DNA of 64,000 bases from Rubellimicrobium mesophilum DSM 19309. GTDB lineage: Bacteria; Pseudomonadota; Alphaproteobacteria; Rhodobacterales; Rhodobacteraceae. Below, piece after piece: positions 54,524 through 63,096 of the stretch; position 1 is the first letter of the stretch; the number at the start of each line of letters is the position of its first letter. The translations under genes were made by a program, and so were the position numbers. Below the pieces are notes generated by a model. The model was not told the origin of the DNA. It did no database searches and saw nothing but the letters and a program-made list of their open reading frames with translations. The stretch covers positions 62,001 to 126,000 of the forward strand of contig NZ_KK088593.1 of NCBI RefSeq assembly GCF_000600335.2, given 5' to 3'.

Positions 54524-55008
54524 TCGTCGTTGCGCTGCACCACCGAGGCGAGCCCCATCATCACCACCAGCACCACCACCGTCGTGAGCGCGGCGAGCGG
54601 GATCTGGCCCGCCCCGCAGGCCAGCCCGATGGCGCCCGCGAGCCAGAGCGACGCGCCGGTCGTGACGTTCAGCACCTTCCCGCCCGAGGTGATGACGATG
54701 CCGGCGACGAGGAAGGCCACCCCGGCGGTGACGGCCTCGATCAAGTGGATGGGGTCGACGCGCATCTCGCCCCGCGCGCCCACGAAGTCGACGTTCACGA
54801 GCTCGCGCCCGACGATCACGTAGAGGCAGGCGGCTAGCGAGACGAGCATATGCGTGCGCAGGCCCGCGGGCTTGCGGCGCCATTCGCGCTCGGCGCCGAC
54901 CAGGCCGGCGAGGATGACGGCCGAGAGGATCCGCAGGAAAGCCACGGGGAAGGGCACCGCCCGGAAGGTGTCGCGCAGCTCGTGGACGATCAGCTCGGTC
55001 ACGGTCAC
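54520..55008 (-). CDS. MgtC/SapB family membrane protein
   Basis: A 162-residue protein with four to five transmembrane helices. The family signature is clear: LRILSAVILAGLVGAEREWRRKPAGLRTHMLVSLAACLYVIVG, followed by RVDPIHLIEAVTAGVAFLVAGIVI. It lacks the cytoplasmic ACT-like C-terminal domain of Salmonella MgtC, so a virulence role should not be assumed. Function in free-living bacteria is uncertain. Confidence 0.92.
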   Translation of the reverse strand: MTVTELIVHELRDTFRAVPFPVAFLRILSAVILAGLVGAEREWRRKPAGLRTHMLVSLAACLYVIVGRELVNVDFVGARGEMRVDPIHLIEAVTAGVAFLVAGIVITSGGKVLNVTTGASLWLAGAIGLACGAGQIPLAALTTVVVLVVMMGLASVVQRNDD

Positions 55009-55109
55009 TCCATCTTGTATTCACGAGTCCTTGTGCGGGCGACGTCGCGGCGCCACACTGTCCCGTCCGTCTAGAATGGCGGCAGTCCCGAAACTGTTCC
55101 GAAGCCGCC

Positions 55110-55715
55110 ATGAGCCCCAGACCCATCAACCCCGTCCTGAAGCAGGCATTGGAGCTCGGGCCGACGATCCTGTTCTTCGTGATCTACCTGCGCCTCAAGG
55201 AGCGGAGCTTCGAGATCGGGGGGACGACCTATTCGGGCTTCATCGTCGCGACGCTGGTGCTCGTGCCCTTGCTGCTGGCGGCGATGGCGGCCTTGTGGTG
55301 GCTGACGGGACGGCTGTCGCGGATGCAGGTCTTCACGGCGCTGATGGTCGTGGTGTTCGGCGGGCTGACGGCGTGGTTCAACGACGAGAGCTTCTTCAAG
55401 ATGAAGACGACGATCGTCTATGGGACCTTCGCGGCGCTGCTGGGCGGTGGCCTCCTCTGGGGCACGAGCACGCTGGAATGGGTGATGGGCGAGCTCCTGC
55501 CGATGCGGCACGAGGGATGGATGATCCTGACCCGGCGGCTCGCGGCGATGTTCGCGGTGCTCGCGGTCGCCAACGAGGCGATCTGGCGGACGCAGAGCAC
55601 GGAGCTCTGGGTCACTTTGGAGACCTTCGCCTTCCCGGCGGCCCTGGTGCTGTTCCTCTGGGTGCAGATCATGGCGCTCCAGGCGCACATGATCGAGGAC
55701 ACGCCGCCGAAGTGA
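55110..55715 (+). CDS. ispZ: Septation protein A-like / IspZ (YciB family)
   Basis: A 201-residue inner-membrane protein of the YciB/IspZ family with about five helices. Family motifs: KQALELGPTILFFVIYL at the start, MQVFTALMVVVFGGLTAWFNDESFFKMK, and LTRRLAAMFAVLAVANEAIWR. In enterobacteria YciB affects envelope synthesis and cell shape. It follows the MgtC gene divergently and is convergent with ubiC, ending 2 bases from its stop. Confidence 0.92.
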   Translation: MSPRPINPVLKQALELGPTILFFVIYLRLKERSFEIGGTTYSGFIVATLVLVPLLLAAMAALWWLTGRLSRMQVFTALMVVVFGGLTAWFNDESFFKMKTTIVYGTFAALLGGGLLWGTSTLEWVMGELLPMRHEGWMILTRRLAAMFAVLAVANEAIWRTQSTELWVTLETFAFPAALVLFLWVQIMALQAHMIEDTPPK

Positions 55716-55716
55716 C

Positions 55717-56298
55717 CTAGCCCGCGCGACGGGTCCGCTCGGGGGGCGGTTCCGTTCGGGCCGCGGCGAGGTGGACCAGCTCGGGCAGCAGGACCTCGGT
55801 CACGAGGAGCGGCTCGCCGAAGAGGCGATAGAGCGTCCGGCGAGCCCAGTAGCCGCCCGCGATCCCCGGGTGTCTTTGGCGGACCAGGCCAAACAGCGGC
55901 GCCCCGGGTCCGAGCAGGGCGACCTGGCGGGCGGTCCAGGCCGGCGGGCCATCGACGAACAGGAGCGAGCCCAGGGCGCGGGTGCCGAGGTTCCGGATCG
56001 TCGGATGGGCCTGGAGCCTCCGGGAGGTCAGGACCGTCCGGGCCACGAGCAGCGGGCGGCCCCGGACCGAGAGGCAGACCTCCCGCACCGTGGCGGGGCC
56101 GATCGCGCCGGGGAAGAAGTGGCGCTCGTCGGGAAGGAGGCGACCGGGACCCTGGCGGAGCACCTCCACGTCCACGGGCCCGCCGGCGGCGAGGGCGACC
56201 TGCGCGGTCATGGAGCTCCCGAGCGCGAGCCAGTCGCGGATGCGCGGCGGAAGCGCCAGCCGCGTGCGGCCGTCGAGGTCGTGCCAGGCTTCAGTCAC
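55717..56298 (-). CDS. ubiC: Chorismate lyase family protein
   Basis: UbiC removes pyruvate from chorismate to give 4-hydroxybenzoate, the ring precursor of ubiquinone. The 193-residue protein keeps the pattern: DWLALGSSMTAQVAL near the start, [19 protein letters not shown] with the substrate Arg, LGTRALGSLLF, and ARRTLYRLFGEPLLVTEVLLPELV with the catalytic Glu. The GTG start at 56298 is preferred, with GAGG seven bases upstream; an ATG at 56331 would add residues that are not conserved. Overall divergence from E. coli UbiC is large. Confidence 0.8.
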   Translation of the reverse strand: MTEAWHDLDGRTRLALPPRIRDWLALGSSMTAQVALAAGGPVDVEVLRQGPGRLLPDERHFFPGAIGPATVREVCLSVRGRPLLVARTVLTSRRLQAHPTIRNLGTRALGSLLFVDGPPAWTARQVALLGPGAPLFGLVRQRHPGIAGGYWARRTLYRLFGEPLLVTEVLLPELVHLAAARTEPPPERTRRAG

Positions 56299-56351
56299 TC
56301 GGGATCCTCGATTGGCGGGCGGAGCCTCCATGTCCCGCCGTCGCGGCGGGA

Positions 56352-57065
56352 TCAAGGGCGGGCGGCCTGCCCGAAGAGGATGCGCTGGGCATCACGGTCC
56401 ATGGCGGCGTTGCTCCGCGCCTCGGCACCTACGGCGAGGCCGCGCTGGACGGCGGGGCGCGACGCCATCTCGTCGAGCCAGCGTCGCATGTGGGGCTTGT
56501 CGTCGAGGGCCTGCTCCTGCGTCTCCCAGCCCTTGGCCCAGGGATAGATCGCCATGTCGGCGATGGTCATCTCGTCCAGGGCGACGAAGCGGCTGTCGGC
56601 GAGGCGGCGGTCGAGCACGCCGTAAAGACGGCCGACCTCGCGGCGGTAGCGGTCCTGCGCGTAGGGGAGGACCTGCGGCGGGTCCATCTGCGGAGCGTAG
56701 CGGAGGAAGTGGTTGGCCTGGCCCGCCATGGGGCCGACGCCGCCCATCTGCCAGAAGAGCCACTGGTCCACGGCGACGCGTTCGCGCTCCGTCTTGCCGT
56801 AGAACATGCCGGTCTTGCGAGCGAGGTACTGGAGGATCGCCCCCGACTCGAAGACGGAGATCGGCTGGCCGTCCGGCCCCTGCGGGTCCACGATGGCCGG
56901 CATCCGGTTGTTGGGTGCGATGCGGAGGAAGTCGGGCTCGAACTGCTCGCCCTTGTTGATGTTCACGAGGCGGACCTCGTAGGGCAGCCCCATCTCCTCG
57001 AGCGCGATGCTGATCTTGTGGCCGTTGGGCGTGGGCCAGTAATGAAGCTCGATGGGCGCGGGCAT
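56352..57065 (-). CDS. Glutathione S-transferase family protein, YghU/YfcG-like
   Basis: A 237-residue thioredoxin-fold enzyme of the Nu class, whose members act as glutathione-dependent disulfide reductases. N-domain: LHYWPTPNGHKISIALEEMGLPYE, with TPNGHK replacing the usual Cys/Ser active site, then PNNRMPAIVD and ESGAILQYLA (glutathione gamma-glutamyl site). The C-domain contains DQWLFWQMGGVGPMAGQANHF and the motif LDEMTIADMAIYPW. The start ATG is at 57065. It lies just upstream of metZ in the opposite direction. Confidence 0.92.
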   Translation of the reverse strand: MPAPIELHYWPTPNGHKISIALEEMGLPYEVRLVNINKGEQFEPDFLRIAPNNRMPAIVDPQGPDGQPISVFESGAILQYLARKTGMFYGKTERERVAVDQWLFWQMGGVGPMAGQANHFLRYAPQMDPPQVLPYAQDRYRREVGRLYGVLDRRLADSRFVALDEMTIADMAIYPWAKGWETQEQALDDKPHMRRWLDEMASRPAVQRGLAVGAEARSNAAMDRDAQRILFGQAARP

Positions 57066-57162
57066 GGGCTCTCCTCGGGTCGGGTCGGGCGCTAGGATGG
57101 CGCGGCGTTCGGCGAGGGCAAGGGCGCCTTGACCCTGCGCGGGGGGAGGCGTAGTGCGGCCC

Positions 57163-57218
57163 CGTGGCGATTTGGGCGACCCTGATTGCGGGCCACGTTA
57201 AATAATCCGCTAAAGTGG
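57163..57218 (+). promoter_or_regulatory. SAM-II riboswitch upstream of metZ
   Basis: The region matches the SAM-II (metA-motif) riboswitch consensus almost throughout. GTGGCGATTTG at 57164-57174 opens the first helix, its partner GCCAC is at 57192-57196, GATTGC is at 57184-57189, and CACGTTAAATAA at 57194-57205 leads to the conserved GCTAAAG block at 57209-57215. The helix and the later pseudoknot bases fit SAM binding. The block ends about 45 bases before metZ. SAM-II elements are known to lie before metZ or metA in Alphaproteobacteria and turn translation off when SAM is plentiful. Confidence 0.88.
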
Positions 57219-57263
57219 GGACCGTCCCCCATTTGCCGCCGCTGCTAGGAGTGGGGAACGACC

Positions 57264-58472
57264 ATGACCGACTGGAAGAAGCGCACAAAGGCCGTCCATG
57301 CAGGCGTCCGCCGGAGCCAGTACAACGAGGTGAGCGAGGCGATCTTCCTCACCCAGGGTTTCGTCTACGACACCGCCGAGGACGCCGAGGCGCGGTTCAT
57401 CCAGGCCGGGCCGGACGAGTTCATCTATGCCCGCTACGGCAATCCCACGACCTCCATGTTCGAGCAGCGGATGGCCGTGCTGGAAGGGACCGAGGACGCC
57501 TTCGCGACGGCCTCGGGGATGGCGGCGGTGTCCGGCGCGCTGACCTCGATGCTGCGGGCGGGGGACCACGTGGTCAGCTCGCGCGCGCTGTTCGGGTCCT
57601 GCCTCTACATCCTCGAGGAGGTGCTGCGGCGCTACGGGGTCGAGGTGACCTTCGTGGACGGGTGCGACCTCGACCAGTGGCGGGCGGCGGTGCGGCCGGG
57701 GACGAAGGCCGTGTTCTTCGAGACCGTCTCGAACCCGACGCTGGAGGTCATCGACATCGCGGGCGTGGCCGAGATCGCCCATGCGGCCGGCGCGGTTGTG
57801 ATCGCGGACAACGTCTTCGCCACGCCGGTGTTCAGCCGGGCGGCGGAGCTCGGCGCCGACGTGGTGGTCTATTCGACGACGAAGCACGTGGACGGGCAGG
57901 GGCGGGCGCTGGGCGGCATCGTGCTGGGGACGAAGCAGTTCGTCCGCAAGACCCTGGAACCCTACATGAAGCACACGGGCGGGGCGATGTCGCCCTTCAC
58001 GTCGTGGATCATGCTCAAGGGGCTGGAGACGATGGACCTGCGGGTGCGGGCGCAGGCGGCGACGGCGCTCGCGCTCGCGAAGGCGCTGGAGGGGCATCCC
58101 CAGCTTGCCCGCGTGATCTATCCGGGGCTTGAGAGCCATCCGCAGCACGCGGTCGCCATGGCGCAGACGGGCTCGGGCGGGACGGTGCTGAGCTTCGACG
58201 TCGGCTCGCGCGAGGCGGCCTTCGCGTTCCTCAACGCCTTGGAGATAGCGGTGATCTCGAACAACCTGGGCGACGCCAAGACCATCGCCACGCACCCGGC
58301 CTCGACCACGCACCAGCGGCTCCCCGACGAGCAGAAGGCGAAGCTGGGCATCACGCCGGGGCTGATCCGGTTCTCCTGCGGGATCGAGGACACCGACGAC
58401 CTGATCGCCGACGTGATGGGGGCGCTGGACGCCGCGCAGGCGTCGCGTTCGGCGCGGGACGCAGCCGAGTAA
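57264..58472 (+). CDS. metZ: O-succinylhomoserine sulfhydrylase
   Basis: MetZ makes homocysteine directly from O-succinylhomoserine and sulfide, with PLP. 402 residues, normal length. Seen: YARYGNPTTSMFEQRMAVLEG, FATASGMAAVSGAL, the PLP lysine in VYSTTKHVDGQGRALGG, GGAMSPFTSWIMLKGLETMDLR and THQRLPDEQKAKLGITPGLIRFSCGIED, typical of the Cys/Met PLP family and of MetZ. The gene follows a SAM-II riboswitch, so methionine or SAM abundance likely controls it. Confidence 0.95.
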   Translation: MTDWKKRTKAVHAGVRRSQYNEVSEAIFLTQGFVYDTAEDAEARFIQAGPDEFIYARYGNPTTSMFEQRMAVLEGTEDAFATASGMAAVSGALTSMLRAGDHVVSSRALFGSCLYILEEVLRRYGVEVTFVDGCDLDQWRAAVRPGTKAVFFETVSNPTLEVIDIAGVAEIAHAAGAVVIADNVFATPVFSRAAELGADVVVYSTTKHVDGQGRALGGIVLGTKQFVRKTLEPYMKHTGGAMSPFTSWIMLKGLETMDLRVRAQAATALALAKALEGHPQLARVIYPGLESHPQHAVAMAQTGSGGTVLSFDVGSREAAFAFLNALEIAVISNNLGDAKTIATHPASTTHQRLPDEQKAKLGITPGLIRFSCGIEDTDDLIADVMGALDAAQASRSARDAAE

Positions 58473-58498
58473 GAGGCTATCGTTGCGCCGGCGTTACA

Positions 58499-58520
58499 CA
58501 GGCCCCATATGTGGGGCCTG
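58499..58520. terminator. Stem-loop between metZ and folE2
   Basis: CAGGCCCCA and TGGGGCCTG form a perfect 9-bp stem around TATG, 26 bases after the metZ stop and 22 bases before folE2. No T run follows. It may end metZ transcription or fold in the folE2 leader. Confidence 0.45.
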
Positions 58521-58542
58521 CGTGACCTAGGGGGAAGCGCTC

Positions 58543-59646
58543 ATGAACGTCCACTCGCCCGAACTCGACCGGGATCCCGCGCGGTCCGACGCCGCCGAGG
58601 CCCTGGCTCTGCTGCGCCGCTGGGCGGCCCGGGCCACGCCCGAGGAGGTCGCCGACCTCGACCCCGCCGTCGCCCGGCTCCTGCCGGGGCGCGAGGTGTC
58701 GAACTATCCCGACCTCGCCCGCGCCTATCCCGACGAGTTCGCGCCCGACGCGCTCTATCGCGCGACGCTGCCGGACCTGCAGAACGGGCCGGAATCGCTG
58801 ATCCGGGGCGCCAGGGCGCCGATCCAGCACGTCGGCATCTCGGGCTTCAGGCTGCCGATCCGGTTCCACAGCCGCGACAACGGGGACGTGACGCTCGAGA
58901 CCTCCGTCACCGGGACCGTGAGCCTGGAGGCGGGGAAGAAGGGCATCAACATGTCCCGGCTGATGCGCAGTTTCTACCGCTTCGCGGAGGAGACCTTCTC
59001 CTTCGACGTGATGGAGCGGGCGCTGGACAGCTACAAGGCCGACCTCGGGTCCTGCGACGCCCGCATCCAGATGCGCTTCCGCTTCCCGCTCAAGGTGGAG
59101 TCGCTCCGGTCGGGGCTCTGGGGTTACCAGTACTACGACATCGCCCTCGAGCTCGTGGACCAGGAGGGGCTCAGGAAGAAGATCTTCCACCTCGACTACG
59201 TCTACGCCTCGACCTGCCCCTGCTCGCTGGAGCTTTCGGAGCACGCGCGCCAGACCCGGGGGCAGCTCGCCGTGCCGCACGCCCAGCGCTCGGTGGCGCG
59301 GCTGTCGGTGGAGGTCGTGCCCGGCCAGGGGAAGCTCTGGTTCGAGGACCTGATCGACATGGCCCGCCGCGCGGTTCCGACCGAGACGCAGGTCATGGTC
59401 AAGCGCGAGGACGAGCAGGCCTTCGCGGAGCTGAACGCCGCGCATCCGATCTTCGTGGAGGACGCGGCCCGGCTCTTCGCGGCGGAGTTCCTGAGCGATT
59501 CGCGGATCGGCGACTTCCGGGTGGTGGCGAGCCACCAGGAGAGCCTGCACAGCCACGACGCCGTCAGCCTGCTGATCGAGGGCGAGACCTTCCGGGCGGA
59601 AAGCCTCGACCCGCGCCTCTTCGCGTCGCTGGTGCACCTGCCGTAA
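58543..59646 (+). CDS. folE2: GTP cyclohydrolase FolE2 (type IB)
   Basis: FolE2 converts GTP to dihydroneopterin triphosphate, the first step of folate and pterin synthesis. Its metal site does not depend strictly on zinc, unlike FolE. The 367-residue protein has the family features IQHVGISGFRLPIRFHS, KGINMSRLMRSFY, the metal cysteines in STCPCSLELSEHAR and the Glu-rich AHPIFVEDAARLF. In some bacteria folE2 is Zur-controlled, but I see no Zur box here. It is read away from metZ and is convergent with the trypsin-fold gene. Confidence 0.93.
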   Translation: MNVHSPELDRDPARSDAAEALALLRRWAARATPEEVADLDPAVARLLPGREVSNYPDLARAYPDEFAPDALYRATLPDLQNGPESLIRGARAPIQHVGISGFRLPIRFHSRDNGDVTLETSVTGTVSLEAGKKGINMSRLMRSFYRFAEETFSFDVMERALDSYKADLGSCDARIQMRFRFPLKVESLRSGLWGYQYYDIALELVDQEGLRKKIFHLDYVYASTCPCSLELSEHARQTRGQLAVPHAQRSVARLSVEVVPGQGKLWFEDLIDMARRAVPTETQVMVKREDEQAFAELNAAHPIFVEDAARLFAAEFLSDSRIGDFRVVASHQESLHSHDAVSLLIEGETFRAESLDPRLFASLVHLP

Positions 59647-59664
59647 GGTGGGGTTCATCCCCCG

Positions 59665-59684
59665 CTCACGGGTTTCCCCGTGAG
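59665..59684. terminator. Hairpin downstream of folE2
   Basis: CTCACGGG at 59665-59672 pairs perfectly with CCCGTGAG at 59677-59684 around TTTC, 18 bases after the folE2 stop. No T run. Confidence 0.55.
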
Positions 59685-59711
59685 GCGGTCGGGTGGCGCT
59701 CCAGGCTACGG

Positions 59712-59730
59712 GACCCTGCGAGGCAGGGTC
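59712..59730. terminator. Hairpin downstream of the trypsin-fold gene
   Basis: GACCCTGC at 59712-59719 pairs perfectly with GCAGGGTC at 59723-59730 around GAG. It lies at the 3' end of the leftward gene, whose stop codon is at 59732-59734. Confidence 0.55.
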
Positions 59731-59731
59731 G

Positions 59732-61471
59732 TCACCAGCAGCTCACCAGCACGGTCAGGCCCGCCACGTCGCGGGTGAGCTTCTCGGCGCCGAGGCTGGC
59801 CGTGTCCTCGGAGACGCTCCCGGTGATGCCGGCCTGCGCGAGCTCGGCCTGGATCGTCTGGGCGTCGAGGGCGTAGCTCACGTCATCGGGCAGGACCTGG
59901 GCGCCGGTCCCGCGCGGCAGGAGCATCCCGATCACCGCGCCGGATTCGTCCAGGACCGGACCGCCGGCGTCGCCTGCCTGCGCCGACAGGTCGAGCCGGC
60001 GCACGGCCTCCTCGCCATTCAGGCCGCGCACGTCGGCCAGGGTCCCGAAGGTCAGCGCCGGAAGCGCGAGGGCGCCGCCGTAGGGGTAGCCAGCGACGGC
60101 GACCTCGGTGCCGATGCGTGGGATCGTGGCGCGGAAGCCCGCGACGACGCGCGGCGCGAGGGCCGACTGCGGCTGCAGGACGGCGAGGTTCAGCGCGGGA
60201 TCGGTGCCGAGGACCCGGGCCGGGGTGGCCTCGTCCAGCGTGATCTCGGAGCATTGGCCCACGGCGTCGGCGGTGGTGACCACGGTGCCCTGGGCGTCCA
60301 CGTAGAAGCCCGTTGCCGTCCGCTGCGGCTGGCGCACCTGGAGGCCCGAGACGAGATCCGCGGCCTGATCCTCGCCCGGGTCGCCAGCGGCGGGGTCGAG
60401 CACGCCGGGCAGGCGCCGGAAGCTCGCCCGCATGGTGTCCACGAGGCGGGCGCGCCGGTCCTCGTCCCCCGCGGGCCAGACCAAGGTGAAGCCCTTGATC
60501 TGCCCGTCCACCAGCCAGGCGTAGGTGGTGGAGTGGATGCTGGTGTCCTGGCCCTCGATCATGAAGGCCTCGTCCGTCCGCTCGCGCGGGCCTTCCTCGG
60601 GGACGACCTCCAGGGTCTGCATGATCTCGTAGAGGCCGGCGAGGCGGCTCTGGTCGCCTGGCTGGGAGATCAGGACGACCTGTGCGGGCGAGCCGTCGGT
60701 GGCGGCGTAGCGGACGAAGGGCGCCTCGGTCATCGGCGCGCCGAGGAGCGCCATCGGCAGCTCGATCTCGATGCCCGCCGTCTCGTCGCGGACGGTCTCC
60801 AGGCCCATGTCGTCGAGGATCGCGTTGTAGGCGCCCAGGAGCTCGGCCCGCTGGCGGGAATCGAGGACCCCGGTGGGCTGGTGGCCGTTCTGCGACTGCC
60901 AGGCCGACATGGCGGCGCGGGTGCCGGAGCCGAAGGCGCCGTCGATGCCGCCCTGGTAGACGCCCGCCCATTGCAGGGCGGCCTGGAGCTGCTCTTTCTC
61001 GCCGCGCGAGAGGGCGGCCTCGCTGGCCTGCGCCTCGGCGAAGCTCTCCTCGGGGATGGCGACGGGGGCGGTCGGCGCGGCCGGGAGGGCGGCGGGGTCC
61101 TGGGCCTCGGCGTTGTCCGAGGAGGCCGCGACGCCGGTGCTCGGGGCGTTGGCGGGCCAGAACTGCTGCTGGAACTGCGAGCCGTCGGCGAGGGTCGAAT
61201 CGCCGGGGATCAGCCCTTCGGCCTTGAGGTTCTCGAGCACCGCCTCGCCCTCCTCGGGCGTGTAGGGGCCGAGCGCCACGGCGTACCAGCCGGAGCCGAT
61301 GTAGTAACCGGCGACGTCGGGGAGCTGCTCGGAGTAGCCCTCGGCCGAGAGGCGGGCGCGGTCGATCGTGGGCAGCGCCTCGACCTGGACCCAGACCTGG
61401 CCATCCTGCGCCGCGAGGGCCCCCGCCATCGCCACCCAGAGCGCGAGCCCCGCCACCGTCCGTCTCAACAT
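59732..61471 (-). CDS. Exported trypsin-fold protein with SPOR-like and peptidoglycan-binding domains, catalytic triad lost
   Basis: A 579-residue exported protein (signal MLRRTVAGLALWVAMAGALAAQ). Three domains follow: a SPOR-like domain (about 22-95, YYIGSGWYAVALGPY), a peptidoglycan-binding type 1 domain (about 155-220, GIDGAFGSGTRAAMSAWQSQ), and a trypsin-like S1/S1C domain (about 375-575). The catalytic positions are all replaced: TTADAVGQC where TNAHVV is usual (Asp402 for His), DPALNLAVL (Asn428 for Asp), and GDAGGPVLD (Ala502 for Ser). So it is probably a binding or scaffold protein near the septum or wall, not a protease. Confidence 0.85.
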   Translation of the reverse strand: MLRRTVAGLALWVAMAGALAAQDGQVWVQVEALPTIDRARLSAEGYSEQLPDVAGYYIGSGWYAVALGPYTPEEGEAVLENLKAEGLIPGDSTLADGSQFQQQFWPANAPSTGVAASSDNAEAQDPAALPAAPTAPVAIPEESFAEAQASEAALSRGEKEQLQAALQWAGVYQGGIDGAFGSGTRAAMSAWQSQNGHQPTGVLDSRQRAELLGAYNAILDDMGLETVRDETAGIEIELPMALLGAPMTEAPFVRYAATDGSPAQVVLISQPGDQSRLAGLYEIMQTLEVVPEEGPRERTDEAFMIEGQDTSIHSTTYAWLVDGQIKGFTLVWPAGDEDRRARLVDTMRASFRRLPGVLDPAAGDPGEDQAADLVSGLQVRQPQRTATGFYVDAQGTVVTTADAVGQCSEITLDEATPARVLGTDPALNLAVLQPQSALAPRVVAGFRATIPRIGTEVAVAGYPYGGALALPALTFGTLADVRGLNGEEAVRRLDLSAQAGDAGGPVLDESGAVIGMLLPRGTGAQVLPDDVSYALDAQTIQAELAQAGITGSVSEDTASLGAEKLTRDVAGLTVLVSCW

Positions 61472-61633
61472 CGCGCAAACCCCTCGCTGCCGTCGCCCGC
61501 GTGATTTGCCGCGAGCGCGCGCGAGGCGCAGCACAATTCCGCGTGTCCGGGCGTCGGGACGCCGGGACCGTGGCCCCCTTGCCCCGCCTTGGGGTGGCGA
61601 CTAGGAGGGGGCGTCCTCTCAAGGGGGTGCCCG

Positions 61634-62566
61634 ATGGCCGACCTTCCGCGTTCCTTCCAGGAGATCATCCTGCGGCTCCAGAGCTACTGGGCGTCGAAGG
61701 GCTGCGCGATCCTGCAGCCCTACGACATGGAGGTCGGCGCCGGGACCTTCCATCCGGCGACGACGCTGCGGGCGCTGGGGACGAAGTCCTGGGCCGCGGC
61801 CTACGTGCAGCCCTCGCGCCGTCCGACCGACGGGCGGTATGGGGAGAACCCGAACCGGCTCCAGCACTACTACCAGTATCAGGTGCTCATCAAACCGTCG
61901 CCGCCGGACCTTCAGGACCTCTACCTCGGCTCTCTGGACGCCATCGGCATCGACACCAGGATGCACGACATCCGCTTCGTCGAGGACGACTGGGAGAGCC
62001 CGACGCTAGGCGCCTGGGGCCTGGGCTGGGAGGTGTGGTGCGACGGGATGGAGGTCTCGCAGTTCACCTACTTCCAGCAGGTCGGCGGGCACGATTGCCG
62101 CCCCGTGTCGGGCGAGCTGACCTATGGGTTGGAGCGGCTGGCGATGTATGTCCTTGGCCTCGCGCATGTCATGGAGATGCCGTTCAACGACCCGCAGACG
62201 CCGATCCCGCTGACCTACGGCGACATCTTCCGGCAGACGGAGGAGGAATACTCGCGCCACAACTTCGATGCAGCGGACACCGAGCGGCTGCTGAGGCATT
62301 TCGAGGATGCGGAGACCGAGTGCCGGAAGCTGCTGGCGGTCGAGGACGTGGACCCGAAGACGGGCAAGCGGATCATCCTCGCCCATCCGGCCTATGACCA
62401 GTGCATCAAGGCCTCGCACCTGTTCAACCTGCTCGACGCGCGCGGCGTCATCTCCGTGACCGAGCGGCAGGCCTATATCGGGCGGGTGCGGGCGCTGGCC
62501 AAGCTCTGCGCCGACGCCTTCGTGCGGACCGAGGCTGGGGGCCACGTCGAGGGCGCGGCGGCGTGA
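61634..62566 (+). CDS. glyQ: Glycine--tRNA ligase alpha subunit
   Basis: The alpha subunit of the bacterial alpha2-beta2 GlyRS. It carries the class II catalytic core. 310 residues, normal. Seen: [60 protein letters not shown] (motif 2), and the motif 3 region [13 protein letters not shown]. The stop overlaps the next gene's GTG start. Partner glyS follows after one small gene. Confidence 0.97.
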   Translation: MADLPRSFQEIILRLQSYWASKGCAILQPYDMEVGAGTFHPATTLRALGTKSWAAAYVQPSRRPTDGRYGENPNRLQHYYQYQVLIKPSPPDLQDLYLGSLDAIGIDTRMHDIRFVEDDWESPTLGAWGLGWEVWCDGMEVSQFTYFQQVGGHDCRPVSGELTYGLERLAMYVLGLAHVMEMPFNDPQTPIPLTYGDIFRQTEEEYSRHNFDAADTERLLRHFEDAETECRKLLAVEDVDPKTGKRIILAHPAYDQCIKASHLFNLLDARGVISVTERQAYIGRVRALAKLCADAFVRTEAGGHVEGAAA

Positions 62567-63096
62567 GAGCCGGGCGGATCATCATCGTGGCGCTGCTGCT
62601 GACGGCCCTCGCGATGGGGGTCGGGATGTGGTGGCTGCAGGTCTACGCCTATTACGACGAGCTGACGCCCGAGCAGGCGGGGCCGGTGACGCTGGTCCTG
62701 AAGGGCAACGAGGGCGGGGAGACGATCGCGGCATCGGACCTCAGGGCCATCGACAGCGAGTCGTCGCCCATCCGGTTCCGCGAGTGCTTCACGACCTCGG
62801 AGCCGCTTGACGCCTTGGCGCAGAAGTTCGAGGCCTATGAGGAGCCGACGCCACTCAACGCGCCGGGCTGGTTCGACTGCTTCGACGCGGAAGCCATTGG
62901 CGACGCGCTGGAATCCGGCGAGGGTCGCGCCTTCCTGTCCGTCAAGGACATCCGCTATGGCATCGACCGCGTGGTCGCCGTCCTGCCGGACGGGCGCGGC
63001 TTTGCCTGGCAGCAGATCAACGCCTGCGGCGAGGTCGTCTTCAACGGCGAGCCCGCGCCCGAGGGCTGTCCCCCCGTTCCCGAAAGACTCGAATGA
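62563..63096 (+). CDS. Single-helix membrane protein between glyQ and glyS (DUF6446-like)
   Basis: A 177-residue protein with one N-terminal helix ([21 protein letters not shown]) and a periplasmic domain. The domain reads [65 protein letters not shown], which I believe matches DUF6446, a Rhodobacteraceae family found at this place. Function is unknown. The GTG start overlaps the glyQ stop (GTGA), and the stop overlaps glyS (ATGATG), so the three genes form one tightly coupled operon. Confidence 0.82.
   Translation: MRAGRIIIVALLLTALAMGVGMWWLQVYAYYDELTPEQAGPVTLVLKGNEGGETIAASDLRAIDSESSPIRFRECFTTSEPLDALAQKFEAYEEPTPLNAPGWFDCFDAEAIGDALESGEGRAFLSVKDIRYGIDRVVAVLPDGRGFAWQQINACGEVVFNGEPAPEGCPPVPERLE

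Noticed and set aside
58489..58530. A possible Zur box before folE2, starting GGCGTTACAC as in the znu operator
   Set aside because: The second half-site is missing: GTTACAC is followed by the GGCCCC hairpin and not TGTAAC. folE2 is Zur-controlled in some bacteria, so I looked, but the sequence does not support it here.
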